NCBI RefSeq assembly: GCF_037055355.1
Contig: NZ_CP146350.1
Location: 7,215,001-7,279,000, forward strand
Direction of reading: 5' to 3'
DNA length: 64,000 nucleotides
DNA from: Streptomyces sp. DG1A-41
GTDB taxonomy: Bacteria > Actinomycetota > Actinomycetes > Streptomycetales > Streptomycetaceae
Shown here: piece by piece, positions 1 to 11,322 of the stretch
How positions within the stretch are numbered: position 1 is the stretch's first letter
Layout of the letters: the number at the start of each line of letters is the position of its first letter
Notes under the pieces: generated by a model
Databases searched by the model: none
What the model was told of the DNA's origin: nothing
What the model saw: the letters and a program-made list of their open reading frames with translations, nothing else
Program-made: the position numbers and the translations under genes

Positions 1-1626
1 CGCGGCCGGTTCCCGCGCCAGGTTCACCGCCACGAGGACGTCCCCGCGCCGGAAGGCGATCCAGCGGCGCTCCTCGTCGTAGCCGACCTTGGCGTCGGCG
101 AGGTCGGGATCGGTCAGGTCGGGCTGCTCGTGGCGCAGGGCGAGGAGCTGCCGGTGCCAGGCCAGCACGCGCGCGTGGGGCTCGCGTTCCGGCTCGGACC
201 AGTCGAGGCAGGAGCGGTCCCGGGTCGCCGGGTCCTGCGGGTCGGGCACGTCCTCCTCCTTCCAGCCGTGCGCGGCGAACTCCCGCCGCCTGCCCCGCCG
301 TACGGCGTCCGCCAGCTCCGGATCGGTGTGGTCGGTGAAGAACTGCCAGGGCGTGCCCGCCGCCCACTCCTCGCCCATGAAGAGCATCGGCGTGAACGGC
401 GCCGTCAGCACCAGCGTGGCCGCACAGGCCAGCAGCCCGGGGGAGACCAGGGCCGAAAGGCGGTCCCCCTGGGCGCGGTTGCCGACCTGGTCGTGGGTCT
501 GGCTGTAGCCGACCAGCCGGTGCCCGGCCACCCGCGTACGGTCCAGGGGGCGGCCGTGGTGCCGCTCCCGGAAGCTCGAGTACGTCCCGTCGTGGAAGTA
601 GCCGCCGGTCAGGGTCTTGGCGAGCCCGGCGAGGGGAGCGCGCGCGAAGTCGGCGTAGTAGCCCTGCGACTCGCCGGTCAGCGTGGTGTGCAGGGCGTGG
701 TGGAAGTCGTCGTTCCACTGCGCGTGCAGCCCGAGGCCGCCCTTGTCCCGGGAGGTGATGAGCCGCGGGTCGTTCAGATCCGACTCGGCGACGAGGAACA
801 GCGGCCGGTCCACCTCGGCGGCCAGGGCGTCCACGGCCGTCGACAGCTCCTCCAGGAAGTGGAGCGCGCGCGTGTCCACCAGCGCGTGCACCGCGTCCAG
901 GCGCAGCCCGTCGATCCGGTAGTCGCGCAGCCACGCCAGCGCGCTGCCGATGAGAAACGCGCGCACCTCGTCCGAGCCGGGCGCGTCCAGGTTGACCGCG
1001 GCGCCCCAGGGCGTGTGGTGCCGGTCCGTGAGATACGGCCCGAAGACGGGCAGGTAGTTGCCGGACGGGCCGAAGTGGTTGTGCACCACGTCCAGCACCA
1101 CACCCAGACCCAGTTCATGGGCCCGGTCGACGAAGCGTTTCAGCGCCTCGGGCCCGCCGTACGGCTCGTGCACCGCCCACAGCGAGACGCCCTCGTAGCC
1201 CCAGCCGTGCGTGCCCGGGAAGGGGCACAGCGGCATCAGCTGCACGTGCGTGACGCCCAGTTCGGCGAGATGGCCGAGCCGCTCGGCGGCCGCGTCCAGG
1301 GTGCCCTCGCGCGTGTACGTCCCGACGTGCAGCTCGTACAGCACCGCGCCGGGCAGCGGCCGACCCCGCCACTGCGCGCGCCACTCGTAGCGCTCGTGGT
1401 CGACGACGGCGCTCAGCCCGTCCGGGCCGTCCGGCTGCCGGCGCGAGCGCGGATCGGGCCGTACGGGACCGTCGTCCAGCGCGAAGCCGTACCGGGATCC
1501 GTCGCGCGCGTCCGCCTCGCCCCGCCACCATCCCGCCCGTTCCGGATCGCGCTCCAACGCGCGTGTGACGCCGTCGCACTGGAGCGTCACACGGCCTGCC
1601 TGCGGTGCCCACACCTCGAACTGCAC
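1..1626 (-). CDS. treZ: Malto-oligosyltrehalose trehalohydrolase TreZ, C-terminus cut by window start
   Basis: A GH13 enzyme that hydrolyses the terminal alpha-1,4 bond of maltooligosyl trehalose to release trehalose in the cytoplasm. About 542 residues are visible and the reading frame runs off the window. An N-terminal immunoglobulin-like segment (MQFEVWAPQAGRV) precedes the barrel. Barrel motifs are DVVHNHF near residue 180, GLRLDAVHALVD near 240 with the nucleophile Asp, LFLVAESDL near 275 with the acid Glu, and SQTHDQVGNR near 375. The GTG start at 1626 is preceded by AAGGGGAA at good spacing. It partners with treY, which lies 3.4 kb away rather than adjacent. Identification is firm. Confidence 0.95.
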   Translation of the reverse strand, partial: MQFEVWAPQAGRVTLQCDGVTRALERDPERAGWWRGEADARDGSRYGFALDDGPVRPDPRSRRQPDGPDGLSAVVDHERYEWRAQWRGRPLPGAVLYELHVGTYTREGTLDAAAERLGHLAELGVTHVQLMPLCPFPGTHGWGYEGVSLWAVHEPYGGPEALKRFVDRAHELGLGVVLDVVHNHFGPSGNYLPVFGPYLTDRHHTPWGAAVNLDAPGSDEVRAFLIGSALAWLRDYRIDGLRLDAVHALVDTRALHFLEELSTAVDALAAEVDRPLFLVAESDLNDPRLITSRDKGGLGLHAQWNDDFHHALHTTLTGESQGYYADFARAPLAGLAKTLTGGYFHDGTYSSFRERHHGRPLDRTRVAGHRLVGYSQTHDQVGNRAQGDRLSALVSPGLLACAATLVLTAPFTPMLFMGEEWAAGTPWQFFTDHTDPELADAVRRGRRREFAAHGWKEEDVPDPQDPATRDRSCLDWSEPEREPHARVLAWHRQLLALRHEQPDLTDPDLADAKVGYDEERRWIAFRRGDVLVAVNLAREPAA

Positions 1627-1800
1627 GGACGGTTCCCCTTCGTCTGCTCACCGTGATGTAGCCCGTCCATGGTGCGTCAAAACGCGATCAATGCGCTGGT
1701 GCATCCACCCATGTGCGGCGGGTCCCGGCGGAAGCGGGCACGTGGCGGCCGTTTTCCCGTTTTCTGGACAGCCCGGCCGCGCTGCCCGACAATCACGAGC

Positions 1801-2352
1801 GTGACGTCGTCCTTCGAGTTCAACACGTACCCCGCGCGGCTGTCCGACGTGGAGCGCGACAGGGCACTGAAGGTGCTCCGTGACGGCGTCGCCATGGGCC
1901 GCCTGTCCCATGACACGTTCATCCGCCGCATGGAACTCGCGCTCGCCGCCCGCCGCCCGGACGAGCTCGCCGTGCTCACCGCCGACCTGCCCACGGAGAG
2001 CCGGTTCTCCCGTCTGGTGTTCGGCACCGTCGAGGCGGTCTCCGGGTTCACCGTACGGCTGCGCAGAGCCTGGCAGGCCGAGAAGCTGCCCAAGCTGCTG
2101 CTGCCCCACCCGGCGCACGGCCATCCGCTGCGCATAGGCCGTGACCCCGCCAGCGGACTGCGCCTCAACCACGAGACGGTCTCCCGCGTCCACGCCGAAC
2201 TCCGCCACCAGGGAGGCATGTGGGTCCTGCGTGATCTCGGCTCCACCAACGGCACGACGGTGAACGGACGGCGCGTCGTCGGCGCGGCCGTCGTCCGCGA
2301 GGGCGACCAGGTGGGCTTCGGGCGGATGATGTTCCGGCTGGCGGCCGGCTGA
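1801..2352 (+). CDS. DUF1707 and FHA domain protein
   Basis: A 183-residue protein. The N-terminal part (about residues 8-60) is a DUF1707 domain, with the typical LSDVERDRALKVLRDGVAMGRLS followed by RRMELALAARR pattern split over that stretch. The C-terminal part (about 105-180) is a forkhead-associated domain with IGRD near 110, SRVHAEL near 127 and GSTNGT near 146. FHA domains bind phosphothreonine, so a role downstream of Ser/Thr kinases is likely, but the partner is unknown. I chose the GTG at 1801 because residues before it do not fit the DUF1707 start. Reading frames that extend it upstream are probably untranslated. Confidence 0.85.
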   Translation: MTSSFEFNTYPARLSDVERDRALKVLRDGVAMGRLSHDTFIRRMELALAARRPDELAVLTADLPTESRFSRLVFGTVEAVSGFTVRLRRAWQAEKLPKLLLPHPAHGHPLRIGRDPASGLRLNHETVSRVHAELRHQGGMWVLRDLGSTNGTTVNGRRVVGAAVVREGDQVGFGRMMFRLAAG

Positions 2353-2513
2353 CCGGAAACCGAGCCATGCCTTAGCTCTGGCCTTGGATTTACCAGCTGT
2401 CGATCGGTGGGGAGTGGCTCAAAACCCGTTGCCCTCCGCGGTGTTGACGTACCCCTGAAGTCGTGACTGACTGTGCGTACGCCATGTACAGCTGGTGAAG
2501 CGACGGCACCGCA

Positions 2514-3881
2514 TTGGGGAGGTGTGCCCTGCCGCCCCTCCTGCGCTACCCGACCGTCGACGAACTGGGCGCCCGGGCCGCCGCCCTCGTCGCCCGCCAC
2601 CCGCGTAAGGCCCGGCTGCGCAGGATCGGCACATCCCGCGCGGGCACGCCCCTGTGGCTGCTCTCCGTCGGCCACGGCAGCCGTCAGGCCCTCGTCGTCG
2701 CCGGCCCCCACGCCAACGAACCCGTGGGCGGCGCCACCGTGCTGCGCCTGGCCGAGCGGGCGCTGGCCGACCCGCGACTCACCGAGGGCGCCGACGCCAC
2801 CTGGAACCTGCTGCTGTGCCTCGACCCGGACGGGCTGCGCCGCAACGAGGGCTGGCTGACCGGCCCGTACGCCCTCGGCCGGTACTTCCGGAACTTCTTC
2901 CGGCCCGGGTTCCTGGAGCAGCCCGAGTGGCTGCCCGACGGCGCGGCCGGCGCCGCCCTGCCGGAGACCCGCGCCCTGCTCGACGTCCAGGACGAACTGC
3001 GGCCGTTCCTCCAGTGCTCCCTGCACGGCGTCGACGTCGGCGGCGGCTTCGTCGAGCTCACCCGTGACCTGCCCGGCCTCGCCCAGCGCGTCGCGCACAC
3101 CGCGGCCCGGCTCGGCATCCCCCGCGAACTCGGCGCCTACGACGCCCTGTACTGGCCCGGCCTCGGGCCCGCCGTCTACCGGATACCGCCGCCGCGCCGG
3201 GGCGACCTGGCCGCGGCCATCACGGAGGCCGCCGTCGAGTCGACGTGGTTCCACCCGCACCGGCACGGCACCGTCACCGCGGTCGTCGAGGCGCCCATGT
3301 GGGGCGTGGCGGCGGTGGCGGACGGCTCCCCGCCCGCCGACCGGGATGCGGTGCTGCGGGCCGTGAGCCGCACCCTGCGCCACGACACGGGCCTCCTGCG
3401 GCACCTCCTGGCCCGCATCCGGCCGCACCTGGCCACCGTGCCCGACGGGGCGCGCCTGCTCGCCCCGGTCGACGACTATTTACTGGTCTGTCCGGGCCTC
3501 GCCGACGCCTGGGACCCCGACACCGGCGACGGCGCCGCCCATCCCCTTCCTCCTCTGACCACCGCCCACCTCGCCGCCCTGCGCATCTCCGGGCGACGGC
3601 TGGCCCTGCGCACGGCCGGGCTCCTGCACCGGCTCGTGCGGGCCGCCGGACACGACCCGGCCGGGGCGCTGCCGGAGCTGGACCGGCTGATCGACGAGTG
3701 GTGCGCCGACTACCTCGACGGCTGCGGGGCGCGCTGGATTCCGGTGGCACGCCAGGCGGAGTACCAGGCGCGCGTCGTGCTCTCCGCCTTCGAACTGGCC
3801 GCGCGGCACACGCGCGCGTGCTCCAGCCCGGAGGAGCCGGGACGGGAGTCAGGTGCGGCGGTGCCGATGCAGCGGGAGTGA
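2514..3881 (+). CDS. M14-family zinc carboxypeptidase, TTA codon
   Basis: Peptidase of the M14 carboxypeptidase family, up to 455 residues, with no signal peptide. Zinc ligands fit HxxE in GPHANEPVG (about residues 63-71) and the His in CSLHGVD near 170. The catalytic Glu is likely in VVEAPMWG near 258. The start is uncertain: TTG at 2514 has no clear ribosome binding site, while a good GGGGAGG at 2516-2522 lies 7 bases before a CTG at 2529. A TTA leucine codon at 3480-3482 would make full translation depend on the bldA tRNA in Streptomyces. The substrate is not known. Confidence 0.8.
   Translation: MGRCALPPLLRYPTVDELGARAAALVARHPRKARLRRIGTSRAGTPLWLLSVGHGSRQALVVAGPHANEPVGGATVLRLAERALADPRLTEGADATWNLLLCLDPDGLRRNEGWLTGPYALGRYFRNFFRPGFLEQPEWLPDGAAGAALPETRALLDVQDELRPFLQCSLHGVDVGGGFVELTRDLPGLAQRVAHTAARLGIPRELGAYDALYWPGLGPAVYRIPPPRRGDLAAAITEAAVESTWFHPHRHGTVTAVVEAPMWGVAAVADGSPPADRDAVLRAVSRTLRHDTGLLRHLLARIRPHLATVPDGARLLAPVDDYLLVCPGLADAWDPDTGDGAAHPLPPLTTAHLAALRISGRRLALRTAGLLHRLVRAAGHDPAGALPELDRLIDEWCADYLDGCGARWIPVARQAEYQARVVLSAFELAARHTRACSSPEEPGRESGAAVPMQRE
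3480..3482 (+). promoter_or_regulatory. TTA leucine codon (possible bldA control point)
   Basis: In-frame TTA within the carboxypeptidase (Tyr-Leu-Leu context). TTA is the rarest codon in Streptomyces and is read only by the developmentally regulated bldA tRNA. I noticed no other in-frame TTA in the window genes I read, but I did not scan every codon systematically. Confidence 0.7.
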
Positions 3882-3922
3882 CGCCCGCGGTGACGGCGCG
3901 GGCGGGGCCGGTGTTCGCTCTC

Positions 3923-4041
3923 GGTCGCCGGTCGCCGGTCGCCGGTCGCCGGTCGCCGGTCGCGGGTCGCCGGTCGCCGGTCGCGGGTCGCCGGTCGCGG
4001 GTCGCGGGTCGCGGGTCGCGGGTCGCCGGTCGCCGGTCGCC
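3923..4041 (+). repeat. Heptanucleotide tandem repeat, 17 units
   Basis: Seventeen uninterrupted 7-bp units, 11 of GGTCGCC and 6 of GGTCGCG, with no other variants. The unit length is not a multiple of three, so three units make 21 bp and every frame gives a 7-residue periodic peptide with few stops. This explains spurious long frames here. The array sits between the carboxypeptidase stop and a LysR gene lacking its DNA-binding domain, so it may mark a deletion or rearrangement joint. Confidence 0.95.
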
Positions 4042-4086
4042 GGGCATCCGTGACGCCGCGGGCGTCTGCGAAGCCCCCTCGCGTGC

Positions 4087-4917
4087 GTGCAGTGCCGCGG
4101 CGACCACCGTGCGGGACTGGTGCTCGACCTGGGTCTGACCCCGATGGGGCGCGCCTTCCGGCCGCACGCCGAACTCGCCGTGCGCAGCGCAGCGCAGGCC
4201 CGCCGGGCGGCCCGCGCCGCCGCCGGCGCCGAGGGCGGTGAACTGCACGTCGCCGCCGTCCACTCCGTCGCGGTCGGTGTCCTCCCGGACGTCTTCGCCC
4301 GTTGGCGCGCGGCCCATCCGCGCGTGCTCCTGCATCTCCACGAGTACGCCTCCTCGCAGGCACTGGAGGAACAGGTCGAACGGGGCGCGGCCGACCTCGC
4401 CGTCGGTCCGGCACCCGCCGACTGGCCCGGCACGGTCGTGCCGGTCGGCGAGGAGGACATCATCCTGGTCGTGCCCTTCGACGACCGCTTCGCCGGCCGT
4501 ACGACGGTGACGCTGCCCGAACTCGCAGACCGCCCCTGGGTGCGCTGCGTCATGGAACCCGTCGTGCAGGGCGAACGCTTCCTCGACTGGGCCTGCGGCC
4601 GGGCCGGATTCACCCCCCGCACCGCCGTGTTCACCGAGCACAGCTCCACGGCGGTACGGATGGCCGCCGCCGGGGTCGGTGTCTGCGCCGTGCCTTCCCA
4701 CCTCGTCCGCGACGCGGTCGGCGAGGACTGTGTCGTCCTCACCCCCGACCCGCCCTGGAAGCGCACGCTGACGGTCTTCTCCCGCCTGCCCCCGACCGGG
4801 GCGGCGGAGGCCTTCGTGACCCTGCTGCGCGCGGCCTGGCCCCACCCACGCGTGGCCCCCGCCTCGCCGCTGCGCGCGTACGAGGACTGTCCCGAGGAGG
4901 GACCTGCGGTCGCCTGA
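4087..4917 (+). pseudogene. LysR-family regulator remnant lacking its HTH domain
   Basis: The frame encodes a full LysR effector-binding domain: GGELHVAAVHSVAVGVLP opens it and GVGVCAVPSHLVRD is the late periplasmic-binding-protein-like strand. It also retains the end of the linker helix (LTPMGRAFRPHAELA). The usual first 60 or so residues with the winged helix-turn-helix are absent. An in-frame TGA at 4051 blocks any upstream extension, and the heptamer repeat occupies the place where the HTH should be. The product could not bind DNA as a normal LysR protein. Most likely a 5'-deleted gene; a GTG at 4087 could still give a 276-residue effector domain. Confidence 0.75.
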
Positions 4918-4998
4918 GCAGGGCACGGGGGTACGGAGGGGCGCAGGGCCGGCCACGGGTGCCTGACGCCGCCCTGCCGCTCCGCAATCAGCCCGGCC

Positions 4999-7368
4999 TC
5001 ACTCGCCCACCCTTTCCAGCAACGCCACCGGCAGCCGTGCGAACAACTCCTCCACGCGCGCGTGCCCCGTGAACTCCCGCCCCGGTTCGAGTACATCCGC
5101 CCAGCGCCCCGGCGGCAGCGGTAGCCGGGTGTCCTGCCAGCCGCCCGCCTCCGCGAGCCGGAGGGACAGGCGGGTGACGGCCGTCAGTGCCTCGCCGGAG
5201 CGGACGAACGCCAGGCAGTGCTGTGCCGCCGGTCCCTCGGCGGGCAGCGGCATGTACGTCGCCGTGTCGCCGAAGGCGTCGGGGCGGCGCGCCCGCAGCC
5301 CCAGCGCCGCCCGCGTCACCGCCACCTTCTCCCCGGACGTCACGCCGGACTCCTCGGGCGGGAAGCTCACCGCCCGCCGGTTGTCGGGGTCGACCAGCGC
5401 CCGGTACTCGGCCTCCGTGCCCTGGTAGACGTCCGGCACGCCCGGCATCGTCAGCTGGATCAGGGCCGTGCCCAGCACGTTCGCCAGGATGTGCGGCTCG
5501 AGGGAGTCCCGGAACGCGGCGACCCGCTCACCCGGCGCCCCGCACGGCCCGGCCGCCACGAACCGCGCCACCGCCTCCTCGTACGGCGGCTCCTGCTCGG
5601 TCCAGCTGGTGTACAGGCCCGCCTCGCGCACGTGCTTCAGCAGCGCCCCCTGCACCCGCTCCCGCGCCCCGGACTCCGGGCCGAGCCCGAACACCGTCTG
5701 CCAGGCCACCCAGGCCAGTTGCGCGTCCGGCACGCCCTCGCCGGTGCGTGTCACCTCGGCGAGGACGTCCGCCCAGCGGTCCGGACACTCGGTGAGCACG
5801 TGCAGCGCCGCCCGGACGTCGGCACTGCGCTTGGTGTCGTGCGTCGAGGCCACCGTCCCGGTCACCGGCCAGTCGCGCTGCACGCGCGCGCAGTACGCGT
5901 GGAACTCCTCCGGCGACAGCGCGGGACGGCCCGGGTTCCCGCCCACCTCGGTCGCCGACAGCAGTGGCACGTAGCGGTAGAACGCCGTGTCCTCCACGGA
6001 CTTCGCCCGCAGCGCCGACGAGGTCTGCGCGAACCGCGTCCGGAACTCCACCTGCGCGGACCCGTCGCCGTACCGGCCCAGTACGAGGTCCCGTACGACG
6101 TCCACCGCACCGGCCTCCTCGGGCACGGTGAAGGCGAGACGGGCCTCGGCGGCGGCATCCTCGGTGACCACGGACGCGGCGTCGACGGACTCGTACGGCC
6201 GGTAGACCTCCATTCGGACCAGCAGCTCCTGGAGCGCGGTGCGCAGCGCCCAGGGCGCGCGGTCGCGCAGCGCCGGCTCCGGCGAGGTCGCGCACAGCCG
6301 GGCCGCCACCCGCACCAGCCGGTCGGTCTCGGTCGCCAGCTCGTGCGTGAGGACCTTGTACGCCGCCCGCCGCACCGTCGCCTCCCACTGCCCGCCCCGG
6401 TCCGTCTGCGGGGCCGCGAAGCGCCGGTACTGCCCCAGGAGGTCCCCGAACCCGGCCGGGTCCGTGAAGAGCCCGTCCACGTGCCGCAGGGCGTCGTAGC
6501 CGGTGGTGCCCGCGACGGGCCAGGAGGCCGGCAGCCGCTCACCGTCGGCCAGGATCTTCTCCACGACCGTCCAGCGGCCCCCCGTCGCCTCGTGCAGCCG
6601 CGTGAGGTAGCCGTCGGGGTCGGCGAGCCCGTCGGGATGGTCGACGCGCAGCCCGTCGATCACGCCCTCGTGGAGCAGCCGGAGGATCTTGTCGTGGGTG
6701 GCCTCGAACACCTCGGGATCCTCCACCCGCACCCCGATGAGCTCCGAGATGCTGAAGAACCGCCGGTAGTTGAGCTCGGTCCGGGCCAGCCGCCACCACA
6801 CCGGGCGGTACCACTGCGCGTCCAGCAGGTGCGGCAGCGGCAGGTCCTCGGTGCCCTCGCGCAGCGGGAACACATGGTCGTAGTAGCGCAGGACGTCACC
6901 GTCGACGCGCAGCTCCCCGAGCACCTCGCCCAGCGGCCCGCCGAGCACCGGCAGCAGCACCCGGCCGTCCTGGGCCTCCCAGTCGACGTCGAACCAGCGC
7001 GCGTACGGCGACTTCGGGCCCTCGCGGAGCACCTCCCACAGGGCGCGGTTGTGGCGCGGTGCCATGGCCATGTGGTTCGGGACGATGTCCACCACCAGAC
7101 CGAGCCCGTGCTCGCGCGCCGTGCGCGCCAGCGCCCGCAGTCCCTCCTCGCCGCCCAGTTCCTCGCGCACGCGCGCGTGGTCGACGACGTCGTAGCCGTG
7201 CATCGAGCCCGGCACGGCCTCCAGGACGGGGGACAGATGCAGGTGCGAGACGCCGAGCGAGGCCAGATACGGCACGACGGCCGCCGCGGCCCCGAACGGG
7301 AACTCGGGCTGCAGTTGCAGCCGGTACGTGGCCGTGGGCACCACCGGGTCAGGTCGCTCAGGTGTCAT
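4999..7368 (-). CDS. treY: Maltooligosyl trehalose synthase TreY
   Basis: A 789-residue GH13 enzyme that isomerises the reducing-end alpha-1,4 bond of maltodextrin to an alpha,alpha-1,1 bond, giving maltooligosyl trehalose for TreZ. Motifs are TYRLQLQPEF at the N-terminus, VDIVPNH near residue 92, LRVDHPDGLADPDGYL near 240 with the nucleophile, VVEKILADGE near 270 and a late MPGVPDVYQGTE segment. The length is typical for the family. It lies 108 bp downstream of glgX on the same strand, separated by a strong hairpin. Identification is firm. Confidence 0.96.
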   Translation of the reverse strand: MTPERPDPVVPTATYRLQLQPEFPFGAAAAVVPYLASLGVSHLHLSPVLEAVPGSMHGYDVVDHARVREELGGEEGLRALARTAREHGLGLVVDIVPNHMAMAPRHNRALWEVLREGPKSPYARWFDVDWEAQDGRVLLPVLGGPLGEVLGELRVDGDVLRYYDHVFPLREGTEDLPLPHLLDAQWYRPVWWRLARTELNYRRFFSISELIGVRVEDPEVFEATHDKILRLLHEGVIDGLRVDHPDGLADPDGYLTRLHEATGGRWTVVEKILADGERLPASWPVAGTTGYDALRHVDGLFTDPAGFGDLLGQYRRFAAPQTDRGGQWEATVRRAAYKVLTHELATETDRLVRVAARLCATSPEPALRDRAPWALRTALQELLVRMEVYRPYESVDAASVVTEDAAAEARLAFTVPEEAGAVDVVRDLVLGRYGDGSAQVEFRTRFAQTSSALRAKSVEDTAFYRYVPLLSATEVGGNPGRPALSPEEFHAYCARVQRDWPVTGTVASTHDTKRSADVRAALHVLTECPDRWADVLAEVTRTGEGVPDAQLAWVAWQTVFGLGPESGARERVQGALLKHVREAGLYTSWTEQEPPYEEAVARFVAAGPCGAPGERVAAFRDSLEPHILANVLGTALIQLTMPGVPDVYQGTEAEYRALVDPDNRRAVSFPPEESGVTSGEKVAVTRAALGLRARRPDAFGDTATYMPLPAEGPAAQHCLAFVRSGEALTAVTRLSLRLAEAGGWQDTRLPLPPGRWADVLEPGREFTGHARVEELFARLPVALLERVGE

Positions 7369-7427
7369 GCAGACCTACGTACCCGCCCTGCCGCCGTTCG
7401 TGTCATCGCCCGCGCCAGGTGCGCCGC

Positions 7428-7463
7428 GCGTCGCCCGGACGAGTGGCTCTTTCCGGGCGACGC
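7428..7463 (-). terminator. Hairpin between glgX and treY
   Basis: A perfect 12-bp inverted repeat (7428-7439 and 7452-7463, GCGTCGCCCGGA type) with a 12-base loop, just after the glgX stop. There is no U tract, which is common for Streptomyces terminators. It may terminate or attenuate glgX transcription before treY. Confidence 0.65.
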
Positions 7464-7475
7464 ACGGGTCGGCGG

Positions 7476-9608
<2,133 letters not shown>

Positions 9609-9927
9609 GGATACGACTCTTTCAGGTGAGCGGCGCCGGTGGGGACGCCTTGCCCCTCGAGTCTCCCCGAAAGTGAGGGAACCTCCTATGACTTATGTCC
9701 CTCTTACCGAGTGACCAGTGCATACGTGTTATGCCGAACCAGTGGGGCACGTGATACTCCCGCGGCTTTTGGGGGAGTAGGGGAAAGTTGTGACACGGGG
9801 ACCAGGGCGGGGCGGCCCTCCGGCAGCACTACCCTGCCCATCCGGCTGCACCGCCGACCGCTCCCGGAGTACCCTTCCTTGATCGTTGACAAGGGGAGTG
9901 CTCGGGGGAGCGGAAGGCGGTGCGCGG
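9609..9927. promoter_or_regulatory. Divergent intergenic region between glgX and the HEPN gene
   Basis: About 320 bp that must hold promoters for glgX (minus) and the HEPN-domain gene (plus). It is lower in GC around 9685-9760. A 7-bp inverted repeat, TACTCCC at 9755-9761 and GGGAGTA at 9773-9779, could be a hairpin or an operator. I cannot assign -10/-35 elements with confidence, and no gene is visible. Confidence 0.4.
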
Positions 9928-11169
9928 GTGGGCTCGGGAGGGCTGGAGCTGCCCCCTGGTGACGAAGGTCACGAGGGGAACTCCGCAGACGTCCCGACCG
10001 GCGCCGTGTCCCTGGCACGGCCGATGGACGCGACGGGCTCGATAGGTCCGGAGCTGGACTGGGACGCCGACGCCTGGCGCGAGGTGCGCACCCGCGCCCA
10101 GCGGGCCGGCCGGGCCTACATCTGGCTGAACCTCGTCGAGCAGCGGCTGCGCGCGGTCGTCGCCGCCGTACTGCGCCCCGTCTACGAACCCGTCCACGGC
10201 GACGACTGGGTGGTGGCCGCCGCCGGACCCGCCGGGCAGGAGTGGGTGCAGCGCGCGGTCGCCGTGCGCGAGGTCAGCCGCCGCAAGGGCTATCTGCTCG
10301 ACCCGGCCGACGACAACGTCCTGTCCTTCCTCACCCTGCCGCAGCTGCGCGAGCTGATGGTGCAGCACTGGCCCTGCTTCGAGCCCTACTTCGACGACCG
10401 CCGGGACGTCGAGCTCGCCCTGGACGAGCTGGAGGTCACCCGGAACGTCGTCTCCCGCAACCGCGCGCTGTCCGAGGCCGTCCTGAACCAGGCCGAGCGC
10501 GCCTCCGCCCGGCTGCTGGAGATGCTCGGCACGGGCGGTGACGTGCCCTCCGCGCGCCGGCTGCCCGTCGACGCGGTCGAGGACCTGGTCGGCGACCGGT
10601 ACGCCGACGTGGTCGCCGTCCACCCGGACCGGGTGCGGCTGATGCGCCAGTTCCCGGCCGAGGACATCTTCGGCGGCGCCCGCCGCCTCGACGCCATCGG
10701 CATAGGCCTCAACCTGCTCGTGCAGAACTTCTCCGGCCGCCGCCTGGTCCGGCTGGCCGAGTCCGGCTGCCGGGTGCGGCTGCTGTTCCTGAACCCGGCG
10801 TCCAGCGCGGTCAAGCGGCGCGAGCGCGAACTGGGCATCAAGCGCGGCGAGCTCAGCCGGGCCGTCGAGATGAACATCCTGCACATGCGCCGGGTACGGG
10901 CCCGGCTGCGCGACCCGGGGGCCTTCGAGATCCAGGTCTTCGACGAGACGCCCCGCTTCACGGCGTACCTGGTCGACGGTGACGGCGCGGACGGCATCGC
11001 GGTCGTGCAGAACTATCTGCGCCGGACCCGTGGGATGGAGGCGCCGGTGTTCGTGCTGCGCAACAGCGGCAAGGTGGTCAAGTCGGGCGAGGTCGACGAA
11101 AGCGGCCTCTTTCCCACCTATCGCGAGGAGTTCGAGGTGATGTGGGCGGATTCGCGGCCGGTGTCGTGA
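9928..11169 (+). CDS. SAV2148-family HEPN domain protein
   Basis: A 413-residue cytoplasmic protein of a family conserved in Streptomyces. The N-terminal third carries a HEPN-like helical domain (YIWLNLVEQRLRAVVAAVL, then the R-x5-H pattern RELMVQH near residue 137). The C-terminal half (RVRLLFLNPASSAVKRRE, then LFPTYREEFEVMW) resembles the DUF5919/phospholipase-D-like module found in bacterial signalling or immunity proteins. The GTG at 9928 fits the family start and has GGAAGG upstream. It is followed by an exonuclease gene 150 bp away. The biochemical function is unknown; HEPN domains are often RNases, but I cannot show that here. Confidence 0.8.
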   Translation: MGSGGLELPPGDEGHEGNSADVPTGAVSLARPMDATGSIGPELDWDADAWREVRTRAQRAGRAYIWLNLVEQRLRAVVAAVLRPVYEPVHGDDWVVAAAGPAGQEWVQRAVAVREVSRRKGYLLDPADDNVLSFLTLPQLRELMVQHWPCFEPYFDDRRDVELALDELEVTRNVVSRNRALSEAVLNQAERASARLLEMLGTGGDVPSARRLPVDAVEDLVGDRYADVVAVHPDRVRLMRQFPAEDIFGGARRLDAIGIGLNLLVQNFSGRRLVRLAESGCRVRLLFLNPASSAVKRRERELGIKRGELSRAVEMNILHMRRVRARLRDPGAFEIQVFDETPRFTAYLVDGDGADGIAVVQNYLRRTRGMEAPVFVLRNSGKVVKSGEVDESGLFPTYREEFEVMWADSRPVS

Positions 11170-11322
11170 ACTGTGCCCCGCCGTGGGGTGGTTGCGGTGG
11201 CTCGGTTGCGGTGGTTCGCCCGGCCGCCGGAGGGGCTGAGCGGAACGCGGTCCTCTGATTGTCAGTGGTGCATGGGAAGGTGGAGACCACTGGGGGAACG
11301 CACCATAGAAGGGGGGCCGCCC

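Noticed and set aside
3923..4041. CRISPR-like array
   Set aside because: The repeats are 7 bp, contiguous and without spacers, and there are no cas genes.
3245..5096. Open frames across the heptamer array on both strands
   Set aside because: They exist only because the repeat has few stops and give periodic low-complexity peptides.
9688..9714. Eight-residue ORF (MTYVPLTE) with AGGGAACC upstream
   Set aside because: Too short, no attenuator structure placed for control, and not oriented with glgX.
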